Assembly: GCA_964447405.1 (NCBI GenBank) | Contig: CAYUSP010000002.1 | Location: 186,001 to 250,000 of the forward strand | Length of the DNA stretch: 64,000 nucleotides | Reading direction: 5' to 3' | Source of the DNA: JALNZF01 sp964447405 | Lineage (GTDB): Bacteria > Nitrospirota > UBA9217 | Shown here: piece by piece, positions 8,136-17,457 of the stretch | Layout of the letters: every line of letters starts with the position of its first letter | How positions within the stretch are numbered: the stretch's first letter is position 1 | Made by a program: the position numbers and the translations under genes | Notes under the pieces: generated by a model | Seen by the model: the letters and a program-made list of their open reading frames with translations, nothing else | Database searches by the model: none | Told to the model about the DNA's origin: nothing

Positions 8136-8594
8136 TCAATAGCTGATAAGCGCCTTCATCAGCTTTTCGTTCATGGTATGCACATTCCTGCTTGCCATCC
8201 GCGCGATGGTTTTCATGACCTTGTACATCAAAATCGGCTCATTCTGCTCAAGGCTTTTGAACACCTCGGTTGTAAGAAGATACAACTCCGTTTTATCCAG
8301 CGCTGTTGCGTTGGTGCTGTGCGCTTTTCTATCCTCGATCACGGAAAGCTCTCCAAAGAACTGCTGCTCCGGAAGCACCGCCAGGGTCTGCTTCCATCCG
8401 TCGGGTGTGGATTTGGAGATCTCCACCTTGCCGATATTGACCATGCATACACCCACGGTGGCATCGCCTTCCATAAAGACCATCTTGCCCATGGGATAGG
8501 ACTCCACCTTGACGTGCTTCGCGATGATCGCGAGCTCGGATTCGTTCAATTCAGACAGCAACTTCTGCTTCCTGAGGGCCGCTGTGTTTACCAT
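8136..8594 (-). CDS. Cyclic nucleotide-binding domain protein without DNA-binding domain
   Basis: About 152 residues forming one cNMP-binding fold. Near the N-terminus are LSELNESELAIIAKHVK and FMEGDATVGVCMVNIGKVEI; the phosphate-binding cassette region reads FFGELSVIEDRKAHSTNATA. The C-terminal helix is too short for a Crp-type helix-turn-helix, so it is not a stand-alone transcription factor. The ATG at 8594 is preceded by AGGAGAGGATC; an in-frame ATG nine codons earlier lies inside the end of fdhA. It sits between fdhA and fhs with a 10-base gap to the former, so it may adjust activity of the formate enzymes. The ligand is unknown, and the usual Arg of the cAMP-binding cassette is not clearly in place. 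Confidence 0.8.
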   Translation of the reverse strand: MVNTAALRKQKLLSELNESELAIIAKHVKVESYPMGKMVFMEGDATVGVCMVNIGKVEISKSTPDGWKQTLAVLPEQQFFGELSVIEDRKAHSTNATALDKTELYLLTTEVFKSLEQNEPILMYKVMKTIARMASRNVHTMNEKLMKALISY

Positions 8595-8604
8595 GATCCT
8601 CTCC

Positions 8605-11283
8605 TTACGATTGTTTTTCAAGCCTGACGGCGGTTACCTTCAGCTCTGGTATCTTGCAAACCGGATCGAGCCCTGTACTGCTGGTGAGCACATTAGCCGC
8701 CGCTTCCCGGTAATGGAAGGGGATGAACAGCACGCCGAGGTCCGGCCTTCGAGAGACCTGGGCCTTCAGCGTAATGGAACCCCTGCGCGAACTGACCGAA
8801 ACCCGGGAGCCGTCGGCAATGCCGTAGGTTCGCGCATCCTCGGCATTGATCTCGACATAGGGCTCACCGGCGATCTTCTCAATAGCCTTCACCCGTCGTG
8901 TCATGGAGCCGGCATGGTACTGGAACAGGTTCCGTCCGGTTGTGAGAATGAACGGATAATCGCTGTCAGCTTGTTCAACCGAAGGCCGGTACGCAACCCG
9001 GGTAAAACGCGCCTTGCCGCGCGGAAAACCACCCTTGAACAGGAACTGCGTGCCCGGATGGTTAGGCGTGGGACAGGGCCACTGGAGCCCGCCCTCTTCG
9101 TCCAGCCGGGAGTAGGACATGCCTGCCATTGCCGGCCATACCCTGCCGATTTCCTGGAAGACCTCTTCGGTATTATGATAGCCCATTTCATACCCCATAC
9201 GCCTGGACAACTCCATGATGATAAGCGAGTCCTTCATGGCAAGGCCGGGTGCGTTCACAGCCCGCCGTACCCGCTGCACGCGTCGCTCAGTATTGGTGAA
9301 CGTTCCCACCTTCTCGGCAAAGGATGAGGCAGGCAGCACGACATGAGCGAGCTCCGCCGTATCAGTCATGAAGATGTCCTGCACCATGAGAAAGTCCAGA
9401 GACTGAAGCGCCTTTTTCGTATGCCCGATGTCGGGGTCGCTCATCACGGGGTTTTCGCCCATGATATACAGCGCTTTCAGGTTTCCCTGGGCAGCAGCAT
9501 TCAGCATATCAACAGCTGTAAGCCCATCCTGACCGGAAAGCCCGGTTCTCCAGAGTTCTTCGAACCGCTGACGCACCGCAGGCATTGCCACTCGTTGATA
9601 TCCCGGATACAGGTTCGGAAGACAACCCATGTCCGTGGAGCCCTGCACGTTATTCTGCCCACGCAGGGGATTGACCCCGGAACTTGCCTTGCCCAGGTTT
9701 CCGGTCATGAGCGCCAGGTTCGCTATGGATAAAACATTATCCGTGCCGTGGGAGTGCTGAGTGATGCCCATGGTATAATAGATGCCCGCACGGCTGCCTT
9801 TCGCGTAAATCCTCGCCGCACGAACGATCAGGTCCCGGGGAACACCCGTGATCTGCGCAGCACCCTCGGGCCCGCATTCGGCGATGTTGTTCCGGAACTC
9901 CTCGTCGAAACCCTCGGTATGGGTGTCTATGAAGTCGCAATTTACTAGGTTCTCGGCAATGATCACATGCATCATCGCGTTCAGGAGCGCAACGTCCGTA
10001 CCCGGCCTGTGCTGTAACCATATCTCGGCGAAGCGTACCAGAGGCACCCGCCGGGGGTCGGCAATAATGAGCTTGGCCCCTTTTTTCACCGCCTTGATCA
10101 TGCGAAGCGCGACAATGGGATGATTTTCCTTGGTGTTCGACCCGATCACGAACAGCACATCGTTGTTCTCGATCTCGGCAAGGGAGTTCGTCATTGCTCC
10201 CGATCCGAATACCGTGGCCAGACCGGCCACCGTGGCGCTGTGTCAGTAGCGCGCGCAGTGATCGACATTGTTCGTGCCGATGCCCGCGCGCATGAACTTC
10301 TGAAACAGGTAGTTCTCCTCATTGGTGCACCGCGCGGACGCGAGCCCGCCGATGGCATCGGCGCCGTGGGCTGCCTTGATCGTTGTCAGTTTTTCCGCTG
10401 CGAACGCGAAGGCCTCGTCCCAGGAAGCTTCAACGAACTTCCCGTCTTTCTTTATGAGCGGCGTCCTGAGCCGGTCCGGGCTGTTGATGAACTCGAAGCC
10501 GAACCGCCCCTTGACGCAGAGCCAGCCTTCGTTGATCGTATCAGGGGACGATGACGCGCGGATCACCTCGTTCTTGACAATGTCCAGAGTCAGGTTGCAG
10601 CCGCAGCCGCAGTAGGGGCAGATGGTCTTCGCCTGCCTGACGTCGCGCTGGCGGCCCTTGCCCAGGGACGGTTTGCTGACCAGCGCGCCGGTCGGGCAGA
10701 CCGTGATGCACTGGCCGCAGAACTCGCAGTTGAGGTCCCTTTCAAAGGGAGGACATATCTTGGTGCTGAAACCCTTGTAGGAGTAGTCGATCGCGCCGAC
10801 GCCCTGCACTTCATCGCATACCTTGACGCACCGGCCGCAGAGAATGCATTTCTCCATGTCCCGCTCGATAAAGGGATTGCCGTCTTTTTTCCCGTAAACC
10901 CTTCGCTCACCGTGGAACACGGGCTTCCGGATCTGGTACTTGTAGGCAAGTTCCTGGAGTTCACAATCTCCCGCCCGCTCGCAGACCATGCAGTCATAGG
11001 GATGGTCGGAAAGAATCAGGTCCAGGATGTCCCTGCGGAGCCCTTCGATATACGGGGATGCGGTCGTCACTTCCATGCCATTCTCGGCGACTGTGGTACA
11101 GGAGGTGACCGGCAGCCCGTTCACCTCGACGATGCAGACCCTGCACGCGCCGGTCACGGACAGCTTGGGGTGATGGCACAGTACGGGAATTACGACGCCA
11201 AGCCTGCGCGCAGCATCCAGGATCGTGGTGCCGGGTGCGACTGATATTATCTTTCCGTCAATAGTTAGTGTGATTGAGCTCAT
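8605..11283 (-). CDS. fdhA: Formate dehydrogenase catalytic subunit, selenoprotein (TGA at codon 347 = Sec)
   Basis: One 892-residue gene read through an in-frame TGA at 10243-10245. The N-terminus is NuoG-like: a [2Fe-2S] domain (C36, C47, C50, C62), a His-Cys cluster (H94, C98, C101, C107), and two [4Fe-4S] ferredoxin motifs (C146-C156 and C186-C196). The molybdopterin domain begins with CPYCGCGC (C222, C225, C229, C256). The active site reads NNVDHCARY-Sec-HSATVAGLA, the position that is Sec or Cys in all formate dehydrogenases. Both halves are in the same frame and both are fully conserved. The enzyme interconverts CO2 and formate, with electrons passed to the NuoF/NuoE-like subunits encoded just upstream. 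W- or Mo-bis-pterin is expected. Ordinary gene calling would split it in two. Confidence 0.95.
10214..10245 (-). promoter_or_regulatory. SECIS element of fdhA
   Basis: After the TGA (10245-10243) come 18 bases, then loop GGTCT (10224-10220) closed by perfect arms GTGGCC (10230-10225) and GGCCAC (10219-10214). The loop sequence and its distance from TGA match the Escherichia coli fdhF SECIS as I recall it. This supports SelB-dependent insertion of selenocysteine. Confidence 0.9.
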
Positions 11284-11298
11284 ACATTCCCTAGGGCA

Positions 11299-13062
11299 TC
11301 ACTGCTTCCTGATCGCTTTGAACTTGCACACCCGGAAGCAGGCGCCGCACTTAACGCACTTTGCTGCATCGATCACATGGAGTTGTTTTGGAGCCCCGGT
11401 AATCGCTTCTGACGGACATGCCCGCCTGCAAAGACCGCAGGCCTTGCACCGGGCCGCATCGACCGAGAACGTGATCAGCGCGGTGCAAACGCCGGCCGGG
11501 CATTTCCGGTCCCGGATATGCGCGAGGTACTCTTCCTTAAAATGGTTGTAGCCCGTCAGGAATGGATTCGGCGCGGTCCTGCCGAGGCCGCAGAGCGAGG
11601 TGGTGGCCATGATGCCGGAAAGCCGCTCCAGCGTCTTCAGGTCGCTGTCCTCGCCCCTGCCCTCGGTGATCTTTATCAGAAGCTCGAGCATCCGCTTGGT
11701 GCCGACCCGGCACGGTGTGCACTTTCCGCAGGATTCACGCTGAAGGAACTCGATGTAGAACTTGGTCACCGAAACAATGCAATCGTCCTCGTCGAACACC
11801 ACCATGCCGCCCGAGCCCACGATGCTGCCTACCTTGGCAAGGCTCTCGTAATCAAGGCCCATGCCGATCAAGGACTTGGGGATGATCCCGCCCGAGGGGC
11901 CGCCGACCTGGAGCGCTTTGAACTCTTTGTCCCCCTCGATCCCGCCGCCAATGCCATACACGATCTCCCGAAACGGCATGCCCATGGGGATTTCCACGAG
12001 GCCGTTGTTCCTTACTTTACCTGAGAGCGTGAATACCTTGGTGCCCTTGCTTTCTGCGGTGCCGATGCCCTCAAACCATGCCGCGCCCTGGCCGATGATG
12101 ATCGGGATGTTCGAGAAGGTCTCCGCATTGTTGATCACCGTAGGCTTGCCCCAGAGGCCCGCGATCGCGGGAAATGGGGGCCGGACCCGCGGCATGGCTC
12201 GCTTCCCCTCGATGGATTCCATCAGCGCGGTTTCTTCGCCGCAAATGAAGGCTTCAGTGCCGAAGCTGAACTCGATCTCGAAATCCACACCGGAACCGAA
12301 TATATTCCTGCCGATGAAACCCCGTTCCCGTGCCTGCGAGATCGCCTTCTGGAGCCGCTCCACGGATAAGTGATAACGCTCGCGGATGTAGAGGTACCCT
12401 TTCGGTGCGCCGATAGCGTAACCGCCGATAAGCAGCCCCTCGATGATCGCATGGGGATTGCCCTCGGCAAGAGGCCGGTTCACTTCTCCGACGTTGCAGA
12501 TGATATATCGGGGCAGATTCGGAACGCCCCTGCAAAGCCGCCATTTTTCTCCGGTGCGAAAACCGCTGCCGCCCCTGCCCCGGAGGCCCGACCGGATGAT
12601 CTCTTCAATGACCGCTTCCGGCGTCATGGTGGTCATTGCCTTCTTCGCGGCGCGATAGCCCCGTATGGCGAGGTACTCGTCGATATTCTCGGGATCAATC
12701 TCACCGCAGGGCCCGAGTACGATCTTATGCTGTTTGGCATGGAAGGATGCGTAGTCTTCGGTAACGGTCCACTCGGCGACCGCAGTCCCTCCGACAATGT
12801 GTTCGCGCACGATCCGTTCGACCATGATCGGTGTCACGGATTGATAGGTTGTGCGCGCGCCGTTGGTGATGACGTCCACAAGGACATCGCGGGAGCAGAA
12901 TCCGCGGCAGCCGACCTTGGTGTACGAGCAGCGCTTGCCGATCTCCGCCTCGATCCCCCGCTCAAAGACCTGGTTCTTGAACAGACGGAGGACCTCTTCA
13001 CCGCCTGCGGCATTGCCTGAGGTTCCGAGGCACACCTTGATATGAATGGTATCCGTGGCCAT
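11299..13062 (-). CDS. NuoF/HydB-like diaphorase subunit of formate dehydrogenase
   Basis: About 587 residues. Order of domains: an N-terminal thioredoxin-like [2Fe-2S] domain with Cys in CLGTSG and VGCRGFC; the FMN/NAD(H)-binding domain (SGLRGRGGSGFRTGEKW, CNVGE, FICGEETALMESIEGKR); the SLBB-like linker; the [4Fe-4S] domain with ESCGKCTPCR; and two C-terminal [4Fe-4S] motifs (CKACGLCRRACP, CVKCGACFRVC). This is the layout of HydB and related NAD(P)(H)-dependent subunits of bifurcating hydrogenases and formate dehydrogenases. It follows the NuoE-like gene and precedes fdhA on the same strand. A TTG at 13083 next to the NuoE stop could also be the start. I prefer the ATG at 13062, although neither has a strong ribosome-binding site. 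Confidence 0.92.
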   Translation of the reverse strand: MATDTIHIKVCLGTSGNAAGGEEVLRLFKNQVFERGIEAEIGKRCSYTKVGCRGFCSRDVLVDVITNGARTTYQSVTPIMVERIVREHIVGGTAVAEWTVTEDYASFHAKQHKIVLGPCGEIDPENIDEYLAIRGYRAAKKAMTTMTPEAVIEEIIRSGLRGRGGSGFRTGEKWRLCRGVPNLPRYIICNVGEVNRPLAEGNPHAIIEGLLIGGYAIGAPKGYLYIRERYHLSVERLQKAISQARERGFIGRNIFGSGVDFEIEFSFGTEAFICGEETALMESIEGKRAMPRVRPPFPAIAGLWGKPTVINNAETFSNIPIIIGQGAAWFEGIGTAESKGTKVFTLSGKVRNNGLVEIPMGMPFREIVYGIGGGIEGDKEFKALQVGGPSGGIIPKSLIGMGLDYESLAKVGSIVGSGGMVVFDEDDCIVSVTKFYIEFLQRESCGKCTPCRVGTKRMLELLIKITEGRGEDSDLKTLERLSGIMATTSLCGLGRTAPNPFLTGYNHFKEEYLAHIRDRKCPAGVCTALITFSVDAARCKACGLCRRACPSEAITGAPKQLHVIDAAKCVKCGACFRVCKFKAIRKQ

Positions 13063-13083
13063 AGATGATAATGACGGCGTCAA

Positions 13084-13560
13084 TTACAGGTAACCCAGGA
13101 ACTCCTCACGCTCGTACCCCTTGACCAGTTTGGTGACCTTGACAGGATCCATGCCTCCGTGCACCTGCTTGTTCAGGATCACCACCGGAGCGATATTGCA
13201 TGCCCCAATGCAGGTGGCCTTCTGCAGGGTGAACTCAAGATCCGGCGTCGTGTCTTCGCCCTCGGTAAGCCCCAGCGCCTCCCGTGCCTTGTCATGAAGC
13301 TTGTCTGAACCTTTAATATGGCATGCTGCACCGCAGCAGATGGTAAGCGTATTCTTTCCGCTCGGCCGGGTCCTGAACTTCGGATAAAAGGTGATCACCC
13401 CAAAGAATCTGCTCGCGGGAATGTCCAGCTTTTCCGAGAACCAGTATACATTTTCCTCGGCGATATGGCCGAACGTTTCCTGAATGCGCTGCAGAAGCGC
13501 AATGAGATTGCCGCCTGTTCGCTTGTGCTCAGCGAGTATTTTATTCAGTACCTTTTCCAT
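13084..13560 (-). CDS. NuoE-like [2Fe-2S] thioredoxin-fold subunit
   Basis: About 158 residues. The helical N-terminus (NLIALLQRIQETFGHI) is followed by the thioredoxin-like domain with four cluster Cys: a pair in ICCGAACH and a pair in ATCIGACN. It belongs to the NuoE/HydC family, which carries electrons between the NuoF-type subunit and partners. The open frame extends to 13623, but that part runs into the strong hairpin at 13593-13621, and the ATG at 13560 begins the recognised domain (MEKVLNKIL). No strong Shine-Dalgarno is seen. It heads the unit nuoE-nuoF-fdhA-cNMP-fhs. Confidence 0.92.
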   Translation of the reverse strand: MEKVLNKILAEHKRTGGNLIALLQRIQETFGHIAEENVYWFSEKLDIPASRFFGVITFYPKFRTRPSGKNTLTICCGAACHIKGSDKLHDKAREALGLTEGEDTTPDLEFTLQKATCIGACNIAPVVILNKQVHGGMDPVKVTKLVKGYEREEFLGYL

Positions 13561-13588
13561 AGACAGGTGGTGTCGGACTCCACAGACA

Positions 13589-13621
13589 AAACGAGCCGCC
13601 GGGGTGATGCGCCGGCGGCTC
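13589..13621 (-). terminator. Strong hairpin between acsB and the formate dehydrogenase genes
   Basis: Perfect 10-bp inverted repeat GAGCCGCCGG / CCGGCGGCTC with a 9-base loop, followed on the minus strand by GTTTTG. It lies about 80 bases after the acsB stop and probably ends or attenuates the acs transcription unit before nuoE. The T-run is short, so some read-through is possible. Confidence 0.65.
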
Positions 13622-13701
13622 ATGCTTATTCTCTACAACCGGAACGGCGGAGGAACGCAGGGAAAATCTGTGGCGTTCACGCCGGAAGCCTCGGGCATGA
13701 T

Positions 13702-15903
13702 TTAGAACATCGGATCCATCGTGAGCGCCGGGTGGCCTTTTTCGGTCAGATAGGCGAGCAGCTTCTCCGAATCCTCTGCCACGGTCTCATCGGCAATCCG
13801 GTCGATCAGGTCCGGGATGCCCTCTTCGATCGCCCGTTTCTTGAACTCCTCGGCAAAGGACTCTTTCAGGTTCTTGGTCATCCAGACTACACGCTTGAAC
13901 CCGCCTTCAGCAAAGAGGAATTTTTTACTCGTGAGGAAGAACCGTCCGATGCCCATGAAACCCGGGATTTGGGCGCCGCCGCCGACCGTGCCGGCGAGCG
14001 TGGAGAACTTCATGCCGATGGGGGTCATGCCGGTGAACCCGCGGTTCACGATCATGACGCCGTTCGCCTCGGGCACGATGGCCATGATGCACTCGAAGCA
14101 GCCGCAGGAGGTCATAGGCGCCTCCATGATGCTATAGGCGTTGAAATACTCCAGCGCCTGGTGCGAGTTCGTGTACACATATTCGTCCACCCCTTTCCAG
14201 CGGCCCTTGACGCTGTCGAGGACTTCGCCCTTGGCAACAGGTTGGTTCGCGCCGTTCGGGTCGATCTCGTAGGCCGCCTTGGCATCCAGCCAGTTGTAGG
14301 CGCCGCAGAGGCCGAGACGCTCCGGTGATACCACGCATACGTGGTTCGGCGCGAAGCTCTGGCAGAGAAGACAGGAATAGAAAAGGTCAACAGACTCATC
14401 GGTCATGGATGCGAGCCGTACATCGCGCTCATGATATGCTTTGAGCGCTTCGGCATGCATCGTCTTTACATCAGCTTCATCCACATACAGCTTCACCTGG
14501 ACCTTGTCCACGATGTTGTTAAACTTGTGTTTGAGCTGGGTGGTCAATATGTCGCCGAAGTGCCGGAGAACATAGCCCTCGGCCAGGGCGGCCTTGCTTA
14601 CGCGGAACCAGTTCTGGTCGCGCTGGCCCATGTGCCAGATGCCCTGCGCTTCGTTCACAAAGTGATGAATCTTGCGTTCGAGCACGGGCTCGAAGTCCTT
14701 CTGCATCTTGCGGCCTGCAACCTCGATAACCACGCCGAGCGGCATCATTCCGCCCTTCTGGTACCGGGCATCGGCATCCGTACCGATGATAATAACCTTG
14801 CCGTCCTCAACCTTGTCCAGATCCACCATGCGCAGCCACTCGAACGCCGGCGTACGCTGACCGCCCATCTCGATGTGCATATCCTCCTTGCGGATGCGCT
14901 CGCCCTCGAATGCCGGACCGAAGGCAACAGGGATCGGCGGCTTGGACACGGTAATCTTAAGGCCGCGTACTTCAATGCAGCGCTCCACGATCTTTTTGGG
15001 GTCGAGTTCCTTCTCGACCTCCTCGTAGATCGTGACGCCCGTGGGATGGACCACCGGAATGTCGGTGTTGGCAATGGCCGGGAAGCCCATGTTGATGGCT
15101 CCCGCTCCCGTTGTCCATATGCGGTCGTTCAAAGGACCGAGCACCATGGCGAAGGCGAACACTTTGTCCTTGGAGTACTTCAGGATCTTCTTGAAATCGC
15201 CGCCCTTCATGCCGCCGAAGGTGATGCCGGCCCGCGCCGCCCAGTTCAGAGCGTAGATGGCATGCTCCACCTCGGGTCCGAGGGGAACGAGGCGGGTGTC
15301 CCAGCCGAGCTGCACGCCCTTGCGCAGGAGCTGCTTGGTCATGCTGTCGCCGTTCACGTTGCCGCACATGAGGGTGAGGATGTTCTTCTGCTGGAGGTCC
15401 CGGGCGATCTCAAACGCGTGATCATCGTCATTCGCCGCACCGATGATGCAGACGTATCCGGGCATGGACCCGTCCACAAGCTGCACGCCCAGGTTCCGCA
15501 GGATCGTGTCGGAGATGAACCCGTTGTAGGTCAGTCCGATGGAATCGTCCTTTACCGGCTCCTGGCCGTAAATATAACGGACCGCCATGATCATTTCCTG
15601 GGCAAACAGTGCTGCCATGCCCGCATCCAGCGCCTCGCCGAGATACGGTTTGTACATCTTGTCCGCAGGCGCATCCGTGAGCAGCGTCTTCACTTTCTGC
15701 TCAAGGGCGGTTTTCATATCGCCCACGGTCCTGACCTCGAAGCCCGTCATGGCGAACATCTGAGGCAGAAAGTAGCCCGTATCCGGGAATTCGAATTTGA
15801 AATCCGCGCCCTTCTCGGAAATCACTTTTTCAACGAGGGCTTCAGCCTGCTTGACGTAGTAGTGGGAGCCCAGAATGGCCCCGGTGGCAATGACTTTTGA
15901 CAT
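13702..15903 (-). CDS. acsB: CO-methylating acetyl-CoA synthase, beta subunit
   Basis: Condenses CO, a methyl group from the corrinoid protein and CoA into acetyl-CoA. 733 residues, full length for the bacterial enzyme. The cluster A ligands are visible as C511, C514, C523 and C533 (CLLC...C...GLCGAYNW) and the nickel-binding C600-G601-C602 (TSCGCFEC). They lie at a constant offset of five from the Moorella thermoacetica numbering (506, 509, 518, 528, 595, 597). The N-terminal domain that contacts CO dehydrogenase is present, but no acsA gene lies in the window. A GGAGCGG site precedes the ATG. Gene order acsE-acsD-acsC-acsB suggests one unit. Confidence 0.98.
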   Translation of the reverse strand: MSKVIATGAILGSHYYVKQAEALVEKVISEKGADFKFEFPDTGYFLPQMFAMTGFEVRTVGDMKTALEQKVKTLLTDAPADKMYKPYLGEALDAGMAALFAQEMIMAVRYIYGQEPVKDDSIGLTYNGFISDTILRNLGVQLVDGSMPGYVCIIGAANDDDHAFEIARDLQQKNILTLMCGNVNGDSMTKQLLRKGVQLGWDTRLVPLGPEVEHAIYALNWAARAGITFGGMKGGDFKKILKYSKDKVFAFAMVLGPLNDRIWTTGAGAINMGFPAIANTDIPVVHPTGVTIYEEVEKELDPKKIVERCIEVRGLKITVSKPPIPVAFGPAFEGERIRKEDMHIEMGGQRTPAFEWLRMVDLDKVEDGKVIIIGTDADARYQKGGMMPLGVVIEVAGRKMQKDFEPVLERKIHHFVNEAQGIWHMGQRDQNWFRVSKAALAEGYVLRHFGDILTTQLKHKFNNIVDKVQVKLYVDEADVKTMHAEALKAYHERDVRLASMTDESVDLFYSCLLCQSFAPNHVCVVSPERLGLCGAYNWLDAKAAYEIDPNGANQPVAKGEVLDSVKGRWKGVDEYVYTNSHQALEYFNAYSIMEAPMTSCGCFECIMAIVPEANGVMIVNRGFTGMTPIGMKFSTLAGTVGGGAQIPGFMGIGRFFLTSKKFLFAEGGFKRVVWMTKNLKESFAEEFKKRAIEEGIPDLIDRIADETVAEDSEKLLAYLTEKGHPALTMDPMF

Positions 15904-16015
15904 GGTCCGCTCCTTTTTATAGTAACGTGAAACCGGGAGGCGTTAGCGCGTGAGGCGTAAGGGAGAGAAAAGGTTACCCTTATCGCCTGTCACCTGCCGC
16001 CTGACGGCTCTTCTC

Positions 16016-17356
16016 TTACGCTCTTGCTTTGAGGAAACTCGGCAGCTGGTTCGCTTCCCGCGGCCCGACCGTGATCTTCCAGCCGGGCAGCTTCTCTTCA
16101 AGCGCACCGGAGAGGATGGCAACGTAGCCCGGAATAATGAGCTCCTTGTGGCCGGTAGTCTTCTCCACACCGCTCTCAGTGATGAACGCAGCGATCTTGC
16201 CTGCCGTGAACTTGCCCGCGGCCCAGGCCGTGAGCACGGACAGGCCTTCGTTGTCCATGACCGCAAGCCAGGCCGGCACTTTGCTGTTCTCGACCTCGCC
16301 GCGCACGATGAAATAGGACAGCGAGAAATTCGTGGTGATCATGAGCGGCGACCCTTCTTTGGCATCGCCGACCTTGTAGATGTTCTGCGCAACCTGCATC
16401 GGCACCTGCGGATCGGTATAGATATTCTGGCGCAGTGACAGCAGCGCAAGCATCTTCCATTTTTCCACATTGTTCAGAACGATGATGGAAGCGTACTTCA
16501 TCGTTCCGACAGCTGCAATCATGGTCTCAGCCAGGCTGTTGTCCCTGCCAGCAAAGGAGATGACGGGATACCCGAGAGGCTTGAAGTTTTTCTTGATCGC
16601 CGCGCGGCGGATGATCGTATAGTGTTCGATCATGTCTTTGGCCTTGCGCGCCCCTGAATCGAGGACCAGGTCGTCGACACCCATGGCCTTGACCTTTTCC
16701 GACAGCGCGGTCAGTGCATCCAGCCCGTCGGCGGAAACGACCAGGGAAGCCTTTTTCTCCTTGGCGATTTTTGCTATGGCTTCGGCGTTCTCGGCGGTCG
16801 CTGCGTAGATCAGCGGCTTTTTGTCAGCGCAAAGCGCGATGCCTGCTTCGATTGTTGCCGGTGTTTTGCTCACCAGGATGATCGGCACGCCAGGAGCGCC
16901 GTCAACAACCTGTTTTACCACGGATGCGAACTTCGCCGCATCGCCACCCTCGTCGGTGATCGCGATAGCGTCCACCCGGAGTTTCTGGCCGACACGGTCG
17001 ATCTCTGAGCTTTTGACCGCTTCGATCTTCTTCGCGGCAGCATCGCCTGCTTCGGATGCCTTGATAGCCACGGCAAATACGTTCGGATTGAAGAACTTCT
17101 TCTCGTGGCGGAACAGGCAGATCTCCTCGCCTACCTTTACCGCCTTGTCGCCCGTGCCGATCGTGATCCCCCGAATCGGCGGCGCGGCGGACTCGCCCAG
17201 GATCTGTTTGGCGCTATCGGATGCGTCCGGGCAGGCATCGAGGCTCGCCTGTTTGGCGGCAAGCTTCATGGCAAAGGCAAGGCAGGTCGGATGCCCGCAC
17301 TTTTTGCAGTTAGTCTTCGGCAAATGCTTGAATATTTCAACACCAGAGAGTGCCAT
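16016..17356 (-). CDS. acsC: Corrinoid iron-sulfur protein, large (gamma) subunit
   Basis: About 446 residues. Together with AcsD it carries the methyl group on a cobamide from methyl-THF to acetyl-CoA synthase. The N-terminal [4Fe-4S] domain shows CKKCGHPTCLAFAMKLA and a fourth Cys in DACPD. A TIM-barrel middle and a C-terminal cobamide-binding domain follow. An open extension to 17410 exists, but the ATG at 17356 has AAGGAGAAAAC before it and starts the conserved sequence (MALSGVEIFKHLP). It lies between acsD and acsB; the 112-base spacer to acsB holds no gene. Confidence 0.97.
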   Translation of the reverse strand: MALSGVEIFKHLPKTNCKKCGHPTCLAFAMKLAAKQASLDACPDASDSAKQILGESAAPPIRGITIGTGDKAVKVGEEICLFRHEKKFFNPNVFAVAIKASEAGDAAAKKIEAVKSSEIDRVGQKLRVDAIAITDEGGDAAKFASVVKQVVDGAPGVPIILVSKTPATIEAGIALCADKKPLIYAATAENAEAIAKIAKEKKASLVVSADGLDALTALSEKVKAMGVDDLVLDSGARKAKDMIEHYTIIRRAAIKKNFKPLGYPVISFAGRDNSLAETMIAAVGTMKYASIIVLNNVEKWKMLALLSLRQNIYTDPQVPMQVAQNIYKVGDAKEGSPLMITTNFSLSYFIVRGEVENSKVPAWLAVMDNEGLSVLTAWAAGKFTAGKIAAFITESGVEKTTGHKELIIPGYVAILSGALEEKLPGWKITVGPREANQLPSFLKARA

Positions 17357-17457
17357 TGTTTTCTCCTTAAGGTAACAAAATTTTTTAAATCCGCATAGAA
17401 CAGGGCGCATCGTGTCTTTATTGCCCTTTGCGCTCTGTGCTATGCCATTTGCTTTCC

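Noticed and set aside
14341..15900. Long plus-strand open frame opposite acsB
   Set aside because: It mirrors a fully conserved acsB and has His/Arg-rich shadow composition with no ribosome-binding site.
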